From CAVPXC01 sp963709505 (GTDB taxonomy: Bacteria > Chloroflexota > Anaerolineae > JAAEKA01), in the NCBI GenBank assembly GCA_963709505.1, contig CAVPXC010000026.1, forward strand, positions 62,001-126,000: DNA of 64,000 nucleotides, written 5' to 3'. Below, one piece after another: positions 48,542 to 57,872 of this stretch. The notes beneath the pieces were generated by a model. It did no database searches and had not been told where the DNA came from. It was given only the letters and a program-made list of their open reading frames with translations. The first letter of the stretch is position 1; every line of letters begins with the position of its first letter. The position numbers and the translations under genes were made by a program.

Positions 48542-48770
48542 GTGTTTCTCCTCCAATACAAAGTTGTTTAGATTCGCCAACGATTGCAGTTCACCAAACG
48601 GTCTAGTCGGGTTTGATCTGCAATCGCGAGCACACGTTAGGATCACCTGTTCCGTGCGAGCCAGCCAGGCTCATAGACAGGTGCGATACGCCTGGATCGG
48701 GGCCTAATTTCGGGCAACGATCCGAAAGGACAGCCAGGCGAGGATCACCTCCTTTCGACGCTGGAACAGA

Positions 48771-49826
48771 TCATTCATACAGCCAGCAGGCAACGAAGTG
48801 CTCGCTGCCTAAGTCCTTGAAGTCAGGCTCCTTGTCGCGGCAGATGTCCATCACCCGCGGACAGCGGGTGCTGAAGTTGCAGCCCTTGGGCGGGTTGGCA
48901 GGACTGGGGACGTCACCCTCGAGGATGATACGCCGCCGTTGTACCTCGATCGCCGGATCCGGGATGGGTACCGCCGAGAGCAACGCCTGGGAGTACGGAT
49001 GGAGCGGATTGTTGTACAGCTCGGTTCGATCCGTAAGCTCCACCATCTTGCCAAGATACATCACCGCGACCCGGTCAGAGATGTGACGCACCACCGACAG
49101 GTCGTGTGCAATGAACAAATAGGTCAGGCCGAATTCCTGCTGCAGATCCTCAAGCAAGTTGATGATCTGGGCCTGGATCGACACGTCCAGCGCGGAGATC
49201 GGCTCGTCGGCGACGATAAACGCCGGGTTGACGGCCAGGGCGCGGGCGACGCCGATGCGTTGGCGCTGGCCGCCGGAGAACTCGTGGGGGTAACGATTGA
49301 TGAAATAGGGGTTCAGCCCTACGATCTTGAGCAGCTCCATGACCCGCTCGCGGCGCTCGTCGCCGTCGGCTATGCCATGGACTTCCAACGGCTCGCCGAC
49401 GATGGCGCCTACCGTCATGCGCGGGTTGAGCGAGGCATAGGGATCCTGGAAGATCATCTGCATGCGACGGCGCTGTTTGCGCAGATCCTCGCCCTTCATC
49501 AAGGTCAGATCGACATCCTCGAACCAAACATGGCCCGCAGTGGGCCGGTAGAGCTGCAAAATCGCCCGGCCGGTCGTGGACTTGCCACAGCCCGACTCGC
49601 CCACCAGGCCCAGGGTCTCGCCCCGCTTGATCGAGAAATTGAGCCCATCGACGGCCTTGATGTTCCCGACAGTGCGTTGAATGATGACGCCCGACGTGAT
49701 CGGGAAGTACATCTTCAGCCCTTCAACCCGCAGGATCACGTCGCCTTGTTTTGCGCCGTCAGCTTTGCCGGTGGCAGGTACACTGGCGCCGTTTGTATCG
49801 CTTTTGATCGCACCGTTGTCGCTCAT
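48771..49826 (-). CDS. Peptide ABC transporter ATPase, OppF/DppF-type
   Basis: A 351-aa ATPase: Walker A GESGCGKSTTG, Q-loop IFQDPYASLNPR, signature EFSGGQRQRIGVARAL, Walker B FIVADEPISALD and switch His FIAHDLSVV. The C-terminal oligopeptide domain carries the Fe-S/metal Cys pattern (CNFSTRCPRVMDIC). Start 49826 overlaps the upstream ATPase stop (ATGA). Unlike most genes in this operon its frame is intact. Confidence 0.93.
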   Translation of the reverse strand: MSDNGAIKSDTNGASVPATGKADGAKQGDVILRVEGLKMYFPITSGVIIQRTVGNIKAVDGLNFSIKRGETLGLVGESGCGKSTTGRAILQLYRPTAGHVWFEDVDLTLMKGEDLRKQRRRMQMIFQDPYASLNPRMTVGAIVGEPLEVHGIADGDERRERVMELLKIVGLNPYFINRYPHEFSGGQRQRIGVARALAVNPAFIVADEPISALDVSIQAQIINLLEDLQQEFGLTYLFIAHDLSVVRHISDRVAVMYLGKMVELTDRTELYNNPLHPYSQALLSAVPIPDPAIEVQRRRIILEGDVPSPANPPKGCNFSTRCPRVMDICRDKEPDFKDLGSEHFVACWLYE

Positions 49827-50807
49827 GCCGCCACTCCTCGCACATCTACCCAGCAGGCCACTTTGTGGTTGCGCGATACCATCTCCAACTTGGGGTTCTC
49901 TTCGTTGCACTTGTCGATGCGATACGTGCATCGAGCATAGAACGGGCAGCCCTTGGGCAGGTCGATCAGGTCAGGAGGCAGGCCCTCGATCGACACGAGC
50001 CGTTCCAACCCCTCCGAATCCAGGCGAGGCAGCGAACCCAACAGACCGACAGTGTAGGGATGTCGCGGATCCGCATACAGATCTGCGACATCGGACTCTT
50101 CTACGATGAAGCCGGCATACATCACGATCACCCGCTCGGCCAGGCCGGCGACAACGCCCAGGTCGTGTGTAATCCAAATAATCGCCATGCCGATTTCGGT
50201 CTTGAGCTTCTTCACCAGTTCCACGATCTGGGCCTGAATGGTCACGTCCAGCGCAGTCGTGGGCTCGTCGGCGATGAGAAGCTGGGGATTGCACGAGAGC
50301 CCCATAGCGATCATGACACGCTGACGCATACCGCCGGAGAACTGATGCGGATAGTCATCGAGTTCGAGCGGCAGCTTTGGGAATACCCACCAACTCCAGA
50401 AGCTCTGCGCTGCGCTTGCGGGCCTGCTGCTTATCCATGCCTAGATGCAGTGTCAGCGACTCTGAGATTTGGTGGCCGATGGTCAAGACGGGGTTGAGCG
50501 ACGTCATGGGGTCCTGAAAAATCATGGCCACACGATTGCCGCGCACCTGGCGGATCTCGTCGTCGTCGAGCTTGACCAAGTCCCGGCCGTCGAACCACAC
50601 CTCTCCGCCGACGATCTTGCCCGGCGGCATAGGGATAAGCCGGATCAGCGACATGACGCCGACGCTCTTGCCACAGCCGCTCTCTCCCACGATGGCAAGC
50701 GTTTCGCCTTCGTCAACTGTGTAGCTGATCCCGTTGACAGCATTGACCACGCCGTCCTGAGTGAAGAATTGGGTACGCAGATCCTTCACTTCTAACAGAA
50801 TTCCCAT
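49823..50807 (-). CDS. Peptide ABC transporter ATPase, OppD/DppD-type, one frameshift
   Basis: About 328 aa after repair of a shift near 50,375. Motifs: Walker A GESGCGKSVG, Q-loop IFQDPMTSLNPV, signature QFSGGMRQRVMIAMGL, Walker B LLIADEPTTALD, switch WITHDLGVV and the C-terminal Cys cluster CPFYARCTYRIDKC. AGGAGG lies five bases before ATG 50807. First gene of the operon. Confidence 0.9.
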
Positions 50808-50957
50808 GCAGGCCTCCTAGATACAAGCATGCGCGTCAACAAAGTGTGGGTTGGATGTAACCGGGTATACGCAGTATCAAACCAAGAAGCAAAGAGGCGG
50901 CTATCCAAAGACAAGAGATGTGCGTTGCGCTCAGATAGCGCCTGGGTAGCGCGGCGT

Positions 50958-50986
50958 ATACTATCACAGACCAAACTTGTTGTCAA
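50958..50986 (-). promoter_or_regulatory. Promoter of the peptide transporter operon
   Basis: On the minus strand: perfect TTGACA, 17-bp spacer, TAGTAT. The predicted leader is about 145 nt and ends in AGGAGG before ATG 50807. The leader shows no riboswitch-like structure that I recognise. Confidence 0.75.
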
Positions 50987-51035
50987 GCACTGGAGATACT
51001 GCATTTCTGTGTTACTTAGATACGAAACGGGTACC

Positions 51036-51133
51036 TTCTCAATAATCCGTTGTAGGGGCACGGCCTTGCGCCTGCCCTCTTTGCGCGCGACCACCGGGGC
51101 GACCGCAAGGGCCTGGCCCCTACAAATTGAGAA
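51036..51133. mobile_element. MITE-like element with TTCTCAAT termini, GTAGGGGCA family
   Basis: A 98-bp element bounded by TTCTCAAT and ATTGAGAA. Inner arms TTGTAGGGGCACGGCCTTGCG and CGCAAGGGCCTGGCCCCTACAA are complementary apart from small mismatches. No coding capacity. The same core occurs in the 3' end of the cation efflux gene. Confidence 0.75.
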
Positions 51134-51150
51134 GATGCCAAAAAGATTCC

Positions 51151-51687
51151 TCAAGGGCGATTCACCACGAGCGCGTAGTGAGAATCCAGGATGCGATCTA
51201 TGTCCGGATCATCGATCATGCGCAGGTGTTGCGAACGCTCGACCTGCGGCGCGCGTTTTTGCACAGGGTTTCGCCCCGAAGTGTAGTCGAGGGCATCGTC
51301 CACAATCGCAGCCCCACCCTGTCTTTGGACGGACGCAGGTCGCACCAGAAAGGCGCTTGCACCTGCCGCCACCGGAGTAGGCAGCGAGCCGACCGCCTCC
51401 AACGGTCGAGTTTCGCCCCCTCGATTGGAGATCAGGCTCACGCCGACCAGGACAACAACTGCCGCCGCTGCCATTCCTTGCACGAACGGCGCCAACAGCC
51501 GGCTCAGTCGCTCGGCCGGCGGACGGTGCGATCTGGGCGCAGGGCCGGCAGTCACCTGACCCTGGATTCGTTCCCAAATCTGTGCCGGCGGCTGAACAGA
51601 GCGCGTGCCGCGCTGCAACGTCTGGCGAAGCAGCTCGTCCAATGGATCGCCGCCAGACTCATGCGGTTGGTTTTGGCCGGGGATCAT
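51151..51687 (-). CDS. Membrane-anchored anti-sigma factor
   Basis: A 178-aa protein whose ATG overlaps the sigma factor stop (ATGA at 51684-51687). The N-terminal 75 residues (DPLDELLRQTLQRGTRSVQPP) are soluble, followed by one membrane segment (LAPFVQGMAAAAVVVLVGVSLI) and a periplasmic or exterior tail. No zinc-binding HxxxCxxC motif is seen, so it is a divergent type. The pairing with the ECF sigma factor gives the functional call. Confidence 0.75.
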   Translation of the reverse strand: MIPGQNQPHESGGDPLDELLRQTLQRGTRSVQPPAQIWERIQGQVTAGPAPRSHRPPAERLSRLLAPFVQGMAAAAVVVLVGVSLISNRGGETRPLEAVGSLPTPVAAGASAFLVRPASVQRQGGAAIVDDALDYTSGRNPVQKRAPQVERSQHLRMIDDPDIDRILDSHYALVVNRP

Positions 51688-52283
51688 GCGGGCACTTCTC
51701 CCGGTGTTCCATGCTCCGAGGCGAGCTGGGCACGCAATTGGTTTCGCGCATAATACAGTCGGGACTTGACAGTGCCCACCGGACAATCCAGGATATAGGC
51801 GATCTCCTCCAGGCTGAAATCGCACAGATAGAACAGAGTCACGACAAGCCGATGGCTGAGGCTCAAGCCGGCAATCGCAGTCTGTACCACATTGTTGGTT
51901 TCGTGACGTTCCGCATGACGATCGGGGGAGACGCCCACGCCCGCCACGAGCGTCTCGAGCACCGAACTCAGCGGGCTGGCGCGCCGCTTGTTACGAGCCA
52001 TGGTGTTGTATGCCAGGTTGACCGCCACCCGATGCAGCCATGGGGAGATCGGCGTCGAACCGTCGATTCGGTCGATGTTGGCGTGCAAGCGCAAAAAGCA
52101 CTCCTGTAGAATGTCCTCGGCGGCGGCTGAATCGTTGGTAATGGCAAGCACAGCGCGGTAGACCTGGCCCTTGTACCGGTCGTACAAGGCCTCGAACGCG
52201 CGCAGGTCTCCGCTGCGACTCTGCTGTATCAACTCGCCATCTTCAATCACGGCGGGATCCTCGAGTTGCACCGCATCAGGCAT
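51684..52283 (-). CDS. ECF-type RNA polymerase sigma factor
   Basis: Sigma-70 region 2 (GDLRAFEALYDRYKGQVYRAVLAITNDSAAAEDILQECF in pieces, with the AEDILQE motif) and region 4 (LSHRLVVTLFYLCDFSLEEIAYIL, then CPVGTVKSRLYYAR). ATG 52283 is preferred because a promoter -10 box overlaps the upstream candidate ATG at 52355, which would leave that codon outside the transcript. Otherwise the protein would be 24 residues longer. Coupled to the anti-sigma factor gene; probably controls an envelope stress response. Confidence 0.88.
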   Translation of the reverse strand: MPDAVQLEDPAVIEDGELIQQSRSGDLRAFEALYDRYKGQVYRAVLAITNDSAAAEDILQECFLRLHANIDRIDGSTPISPWLHRVAVNLAYNTMARNKRRASPLSSVLETLVAGVGVSPDRHAERHETNNVVQTAIAGLSLSHRLVVTLFYLCDFSLEEIAYILDCPVGTVKSRLYYARNQLRAQLASEHGTPGEVPA

Positions 52284-52353
52284 TTCTGTCACTTCGAACA
52301 CAGTTGCCTGGCTGGAAAGGTTCAAATTCGCTATGCACTCTCTGACAGCTCTC

Positions 52354-52382
52354 ATGATAGCACAAATGAGGGTGCGCGACAA
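52354..52382 (-). promoter_or_regulatory. Candidate promoter of the sigma/anti-sigma operon
   Basis: On the minus strand: TTGTCG, 17-bp spacer, TATCAT. It overlaps ATG 52355 and so argues for translation from 52283. Confidence 0.45.
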
Positions 52383-52397
52383 GAGGGCGGCAGGGGC

Positions 52398-52503
52398 TAG
52401 GAGTCAAGTGTCAAGTGTTTAGTTCAGGTGCAAATGCTCAGAGTCAAGTTTCAGGTGTCAGGTGTCAATTGTCAAGTGCCAAGTGTCAAGCTGTCAAGTG
52501 TCT
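52398..52503 (+). repeat. Heptamer array (AGTGTCA type)
   Basis: Runs of GTCAAGT, GTCAGGT and GTCAATT units in one main orientation, without a clear complementary right half. It lies in the 400-base gap between divergent sigma factor and polyamine-synthase-like genes. Confidence 0.8.
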
Positions 52504-52646
52504 GGTGGTGTAGGTCAATAGATAGTCATGGCTGAAGCCGTTGATCGACTGTTTGCCTGCAAGATGTCGGCGGAGCAGGGTCAGCGTTGTGCGCACAATT
52601 ACTCGCTGTCAATAACACCGCTAACACAATACCGGAGGCAGTGGCT

Positions 52647-52675
52647 TTGACCTCTGAAGGGAGCCGGGATATACT
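52647..52675 (+). promoter_or_regulatory. Promoter of the polyamine-synthase-like gene, near-leaderless
   Basis: TTGACC (52647-52652), 17-bp spacer, TATACT (52670-52675). ATG 52685 lies 9 bases beyond the -10 box, so the leader would be about 0-3 nt. Confidence 0.7.
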
Positions 52676-52684
52676 GCGGGTTAC

Positions 52685-54265
52685 ATGACGCCTTTGACTT
52701 ATCACATGCTACGCCATCCACGCTATGTATACGTCCTGGTTTTCGTGGCGGGTTTTACGTCGCTGGGGCTGGAGTTGAGCGCGGCCCGACTGTTGGACCC
52801 CTGGTTCGGCAATTCCATCCTGGTGTGGGCTGCGCTGATCGGGCTGGTGCTGGCCTGCCTGAGCCTTGGCTATTGGCTGGGCGGCCGTGTCGCCGATCGA
52901 CGGCCATCGGCAGTGCTGCTGTATGGCATCGCGCTCGCCGCTGCCGTGTTGATCGCCCTGATTCCCGCGCTTTCATTGCCCATTTTGCGGCGGGCGGCGC
53001 TCAGCGCGCTCGACCTGGGGAATGTCAACGTTGGATTGTTGGCCGGCGCGGGGCTGGCGATCTTCCTGCTGTTCAGCCTCCCCACGGTGCTGCTGGGCAT
53101 GGTGTCGCCCTTCGCGATCCGCCTGACTGTCACGGATGTCAGCCACAGCGGGCAGGTGGCCGGCCGGCTCTATGCGCTGAGCACGGTGGGCAGCCTGCTG
53201 GGCACCTTCATACCGGTGCTGTTTTTGATCCCGACTATCGGAACGCGGCTGACTTTCGCCGTGCTGGCCGGGCTATTGGCCGTCACCGCGCTGATCGGCC
53301 TGCTGCTGGAACGGGGCGCGAAGGCCGCGCCGGCGCTGCTCGCCCTACCCATGGTGGGCCTTTTGGCTTGGATGGGCAGCCTGGGCGCGATCAAGCCGGG
53401 GGCCGGCCTGCTGTTTGAGGGGGAATCGCTCTACAATTACTATCAGGTTCTGCAGCGTGGGCCAGAGACCTGGCTGAAGCTAAACGAAGGGATAGGATTG
53501 CACTCGGTGTATCATCCGCAGTCGCCGCTGAGCGAGGGGATTTGGGACTATTTCCTCGTGGCGCCGCTGTTCGCGGAAGAGGCGCCGGTCGAAGTGCGTA
53601 GCCTGTACCTGGTTGGACTGGCGGGCGGGACGATCGCACAGTTGTACACCGACGTGTACGGCCCGATTCCTATCGACGGAGCGGAGTTGGATCCCGACAT
53701 TGTCGCTGCGGCAGGCACGTATTTTCACTTGGATGAGTATCCCAACGTCAACGCGGTCGCAGCGGACGGGCGGAGCTGGCTGTTCGCGCAGCCGGCGGAG
53801 CTGCGATACTCGATCATCGCCGTCGACGCTTACCGCCCACCCTACATTCCCTTCCATTTAAGCACGGTCGAGTTCTTCGAGTTGGTGCGTGATCATCTCG
53901 CGGAGAACGGCGTGGTCGCGATCAACGTGGCGCGCAGCGGCGACGACACCAGCTTGGTCGATGCGCTGGCCGCGACCCTGGCTCAGGTCTTTCCATCGGT
54001 TTACGTCGTGGACGAATCGACAGAGGAATTCAGCCTCGGCAACTCGCTGGTCGTGGCGACCGCGCAGCCGACGACTCTGGCCGATTTCCAACGCAACGCA
54101 GCGGCTCTCGATCCAGCCAGATACCCGCTACTGGTCGAAATGGCGCGCCGCGCCAGTCTCACCGTCCGCCCGGCCGACACCTCCGGCCCCGTGCTGACCG
54201 ACGACAAAGCACCCATCGAGCAGATTGTGCACGCGATTATGCTGAGATATTTTCTGGGCTCCTGA
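52685..54265 (+). CDS. Membrane protein with spermidine synthase-like domain
   Basis: A 526-aa fusion. The first 230 residues hold about seven or eight membrane segments (FVAGFTSLGLELSAARLLDP is the conserved start of this family). The C-terminal part is a SAM-methyltransferase/spermidine synthase-like fold (YLVGLAGGTIAQL, IDGAELDPDIVAAA, FELVRDHLAENGVVAINVAR). The usual GGGDG-type motif reads GLAGGT, so aminopropyltransferase activity is uncertain. The whole frame is intact. Confidence 0.83.
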   Translation: MTPLTYHMLRHPRYVYVLVFVAGFTSLGLELSAARLLDPWFGNSILVWAALIGLVLACLSLGYWLGGRVADRRPSAVLLYGIALAAAVLIALIPALSLPILRRAALSALDLGNVNVGLLAGAGLAIFLLFSLPTVLLGMVSPFAIRLTVTDVSHSGQVAGRLYALSTVGSLLGTFIPVLFLIPTIGTRLTFAVLAGLLAVTALIGLLLERGAKAAPALLALPMVGLLAWMGSLGAIKPGAGLLFEGESLYNYYQVLQRGPETWLKLNEGIGLHSVYHPQSPLSEGIWDYFLVAPLFAEEAPVEVRSLYLVGLAGGTIAQLYTDVYGPIPIDGAELDPDIVAAAGTYFHLDEYPNVNAVAADGRSWLFAQPAELRYSIIAVDAYRPPYIPFHLSTVEFFELVRDHLAENGVVAINVARSGDDTSLVDALAATLAQVFPSVYVVDESTEEFSLGNSLVVATAQPTTLADFQRNAAALDPARYPLLVEMARRASLTVRPADTSGPVLTDDKAPIEQIVHAIMLRYFLGS

Positions 54266-54521
54266 GGACCGCCGTCTCTATTGCGGGTTGACCCAAGCCC
54301 GCAATGGTCCCTCCACACCCGCTCCCAAGGCCATGTCCCGCACGGGCGCATCCTCTGCGATCGACACGCCGCTCATTTCTACCGCTTGGGGCGATAGACA
54401 GTGAGGCTATCACAGGCATTGTATGCTATAATCAGAGGAGACGCTTAGCGAAAGAGAGGCGTAGGCTGATGGCTGTGAAAGGACTTTCCAGCACAGCCGC
54501 CTGAAATGGAAGGTGGTAAGA

Positions 54522-54806
54522 ATGACTAGAGTAATTGCAGTGCAAGCGCAAGACAACTACATACTGTGGGTTCGATTCGACGATGGGGTTGCAGGCAGGG
54601 TGGATCTCTCGAATCTTGTCGGCAAAGGAGTGTTTGCGGCCTGGACTGACCGCAGGGAATTTGAAAAGGTCCATATCGGACCTAGCGGTGAGATTGCCTG
54701 GAACGACCAGATTGACCTGTGTCCCGATGCGATGTACCTGAAGATCGCCGGCAAGAAGCCGGAAGAGCTATTTCCTGCCTTACTGCAGGTGCTTCAACAT
54801 GCCTGA
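54522..54806 (+). CDS. DUF2442 protein
   Basis: A 94-aa protein (TRVIAVQAQDNYILWVRFDDG ... FEKVHIGPSGEIAW) of the DUF2442 family. GGAAGGTGG precedes ATG 54522 and a TATAAT lies at 54427-54432. It overlaps the DUF4160 gene by 8 nt. Such pairs are often predicted to be toxin-antitoxin modules; which partner is toxic is unknown. Confidence 0.82.
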   Translation: MTRVIAVQAQDNYILWVRFDDGVAGRVDLSNLVGKGVFAAWTDRREFEKVHIGPSGEIAWNDQIDLCPDAMYLKIAGKKPEELFPALLQVLQHA

Positions 54807-55057
54807 AATCTCCCGCTTCTTCGGGATTTCGATCAAGATGTTTTATGACGATCACGCACCGCCGCATTTCCATGCGGAATATGGTGATGATATGGCCGTT
54901 ATCGACATACGGACGCTTCTCGTGATGGGGGGCGAGCTGCCCCCACGCGCTAGGGATGGTCATCGAGTGGGGGGCGCTTTTTCGCAACGAACTTCTCGAA
55001 GACTGGAACCTGGCATCCGCCTATCAGCCCTTGCGCAAATTGCCTCCACTCAAGTAA
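54799..55057 (+). CDS. DUF4160 protein, frameshifted
   Basis: Starts PEISRFFGISIKMFYDDHAPPHFHAEYGDD, the DUF4160 signature. At about 54,950 one base is missing: the other frame restores ALGMVIEWGALFRNELLEDW and ends PLRKLPPLK at 55055-55057. As written, the product would run on to 55080 with an unrelated tail. Likely partner of DUF2442. Confidence 0.8.
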
Positions 55058-55150
55058 CCCCACCCCGCCCATCGTTTTAGTAGCTTCAGCAGAGTTTCGC
55101 CAGCCCGATACGGATCGTGGCGCGACGTTTTCGTCTGCGGTGTCCATCTC

Positions 55151-57633
55151 ATGGACGTCACCTACTTCCTCGACCATCTCAAGCGTCAGCCCTTCTACCA
55201 GGGCCAACTCATCCACCTGGAGCAGATCCCGCGGCGCAGCGCCAAGTATGGCGCGCTGCGCTCGTCGCTGCATCCCGTTCTCCAGCGCCAACTCTTGCAA
55301 ACCCAGGGCATCGACCGCCTCTTCACGCATCAGGCCGAGGCGGTCAATGCCGCGCTGGCCGGCCGGCACGTGATCGTGGTCACCGGCACGGCCAGCGGCA
55401 AGACGCTGTGCTACAATTTGCCGGTGATCGAGGCGATCCTGGAGCGGCCATCGGCGCGGGCGCTCTTCCTCTATCCCACCAAGGCGCTGGCGCAGGACCA
55501 GCTGCGGGCGTTGGAGGAACTCGGTTGCACGGTGGAGGGCCGCGCCGGCCGTGGAGTGTCACCGCTGCCGCTCACGATCGGTACGTACGACGGCGACACG
55601 CCTCAGGCGCGTCGCGGCCGGCTGCGCCAGCACGGGCAGATCATCCTCACGAACCCCGACATGCTGCACATCGGTATCCTGCCCAACCACGCGCTTTGGG
55701 GCAGCTTCTTCCGTAACTTACGCTTTGTGGTGGTCGACGAGGCGCACACCTATCGCGGGATCTTCGGCTCGCAGGTGGCTTGCGTGCTGCGGCGTCTGCG
55801 ACGCGTCTGCGCCCTGTACGGCAGCGAGCCTCAGTTCATCGCAACCAGCGCCACGATTGCCAATCCGACCCAACATTTCGCCGCGCTGACCGGGGTCGAA
55901 GCAATTGTCGTCGAGGACGACGGCAGCCCCATCGGCCCACGCACGTTTGCGCTTTGGAACCCGCCCTTCGTCGACAAAGCCAAAACAAGCCGTCGGAGCG
56001 CCAACAGCGAAGCTACCAACCTCTTCACCTCTCTGGTCCGCAACGACACTCGTACTATCGCCTTCACCCGCGCACGCAAGGTGGCGGAACTGATCCTGCG
56101 CTACGCACGCGAGGAATTGAGCAAGTCGCAAGTCGCAGGTGGCAAGTGGCAGGTCGCAGGTGGCAGGTCGCAGGTGGCAGGTCGCACGAAGTCCCGGAGC
56201 GAAGCGAAGTGGAGGCCGGAGGCCGGAGACGAGGAACTTACATCGGGCGCTCCGCCTCCGGGTTACGGGTCACGTGTTACGGATTACGCCGCGCGCATCG
56301 CCGCCTACCGCGCCGGCTACACGCCGGAGCAGCGCCGGCAGATCGAGCGCGATCTGTTTAGCGGCAAACTGCTGGGGGTGACCGCAACTAACGCGCTGGA
56401 GCTTGGGATCGACGTGGGTGGGCTGGATGCCGCGTTGCTCGTAGGATACCCGGGTACGATCGCCAGCCTTTGGCAGCAGGCAGGGCGCGGCAGGTCGCGG
56501 CAGCGAGCCGTCGCTTGCGGTGTTGATCGGGCTGGACAACCCGCTGGACCAATATTTCATGCGCCATCCGGCCGAGCTGTTTGGCCGGCCGCACGAGCAC
56601 GCGCTGATCGACCCCGACAACGTCTACGTGTTGGCTCGGCACCTGCCGTGCGCGGCGGCCGAGATCCCGCTGACGAACCTCGCGTCGCCGGAGCATTTCG
56701 ACGACGAGGCGCTGTTCGGGCCTGGTTTCGTGCAAGCCATGGTGCAGCTTGAGGAATCGGGCCGGCTGGAGTTTCGCGGCGACCGCTGGACCTACACGGC
56801 GAGCGACTATCCGGCGGAGCAGGTCAATCTACGCTCGGCCGGCGGCGGGCGTTTTGCCATATTAAATGAAGCGGACAACTATCGCACGCTGGAGGAGATC
56901 GAGGCGAGCACCGCGCCGCAGCGAGTGCACCTGGGCGCAGTCTATCTGCACCAGGGCGAGAGCTACCTGGTGACTCGCTTCGACGAGACCATGAACCTGG
57001 CGGTCGTGCGGCCGGCGGAGGCTCGATTACTACACTGAGCCGCGCGAATGGAGCGATGTGCGCATTGTCCGCTCGGCGGCGCACCGGCCTATCCCTGGCG
57101 GCTATGCGTATTTTGGCTTCGTGCGGACTACATCCCAGGTGGTGGGGTATCGCCGGCTGCGGCATTACAGCGACGAGGTCTTGGGAGAGGAAATGCTCGA
57201 GCTGCCGCAGACGACCTTCGAGACCGCCGCGCTGTGGTGGGATTTGGCGCCGGAGATCGTGGCGGCGTGCAACCGCCGTGGGCTGGACTTTCTGGGCGGG
57301 ATCCACGCTGCCGAGCACGCATGCATCGGTATCCTGCCGCTGTTTGCGATGTGCGACCGCTGGGATATCGGCGGCTTGAGCACGCCGCGGCACGCCGACA
57401 CCGACGCGCCGCAGATCTTTATCTACGACGGCTTCCCCGGCGGCGTGGGCATCGCGGAGCAGGGGTTCAAGGAACTGCCGGCGCTGTGGAAGGCGACCTA
57501 CGAGGTGATCGCGGCCTGTCCATGCGAGGCCGGCTGTCCGAGCTGTATCCAAAGCCCGAAATGCGGCAACAACAACCAGCCGCTAGACAAAGCCGCGGCC
57601 AAGCTGATTCTGGAAATGCTGTTGAAGACTTAG
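55151..57633 (+). CDS. MrfA/YprA-type DEAH helicase, two frameshifts
   Basis: Helicase of about 825 aa after repair of shifts near 56,495 and 57,035. Domain 1: VTGTASGKTLCYNLP (Walker A), LYPTKALAQDQ, DEAHTYRG (DEAH box), TSATIANP. Domain 2: VTATNALELGIDVGG and WQQAGRG. The DUF1998-like C-terminus ends with the metal-binding CPCEAGCPSC followed by SPKCGNNN. MrfA-type proteins unwind DNA and take part in mitomycin-lesion repair in Bacillus. It lacks the HNH insertion of the paralog at 40424 and carries an in-frame heptamer insertion at 56121-56187. Confidence 0.86.
56121..56187 (+). repeat. In-frame heptamer insertion in the second MrfA helicase
   Basis: GGTGGCA, GGTCGCA and AGTCGCA units, translated as KSQVAGG, KWQVAGG and RSQVAGR. 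Three heptamers make 21 bases, so the frame is kept every seven residues. The insertion precedes the AYRAGYTPEQ motif, the same loop that is expanded in the paralog. Confidence 0.85.
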
Positions 57634-57677
57634 CGCGATGCCGTCCCCAGTCCGAACTCAGCGCTGTTGCTAAAAAC

Positions 57678-57819
57678 AGATTGGACCTTTCTTCGGAGAA
57701 AGGTCCAATCTAGAACGTGAGGTCGTAAGCGCAGATTGGACCTTTCTCCGAAGAAAGGTCCAATCTAGAATGTGAGGTTGTAAGCGCAGATTCGACCTTT
57801 TCCGAAGAAGGTCCAATCT
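57678..57819. repeat. Three hairpins repeated with a 55-bp period
   Basis: Units begin at 57678, 57733 and 57788. Each is AGATTGGACCTTTCT, a TCGG/CCGA loop and the complementary arm; the third copy is slightly degraded. They share the GGACCTTTC core with the hairpins after groEL. They follow the helicase stop and could terminate it. Confidence 0.85.
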
Positions 57820-57835
57820 AATGCACCGGTCCGGA

Positions 57836-57865
57836 TTATGCAGCGCCGCACGCTGGCGGTATAAT
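57836..57865 (+). promoter_or_regulatory. Promoter giving a leaderless protease transcript
   Basis: Perfect TATAAT at 57860-57865 with only 7 bases to ATG 57873; a weak TTATGC lies 18 bp upstream. Confidence 0.55.
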
Positions 57866-57872
57866 CTCCCAC

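Noticed and set aside
54470..54505. Eleven-codon open frame before DUF2442
   Set aside because: It follows a TATAAT at a plausible distance but has no convincing ribosome binding site or leader-peptide features.
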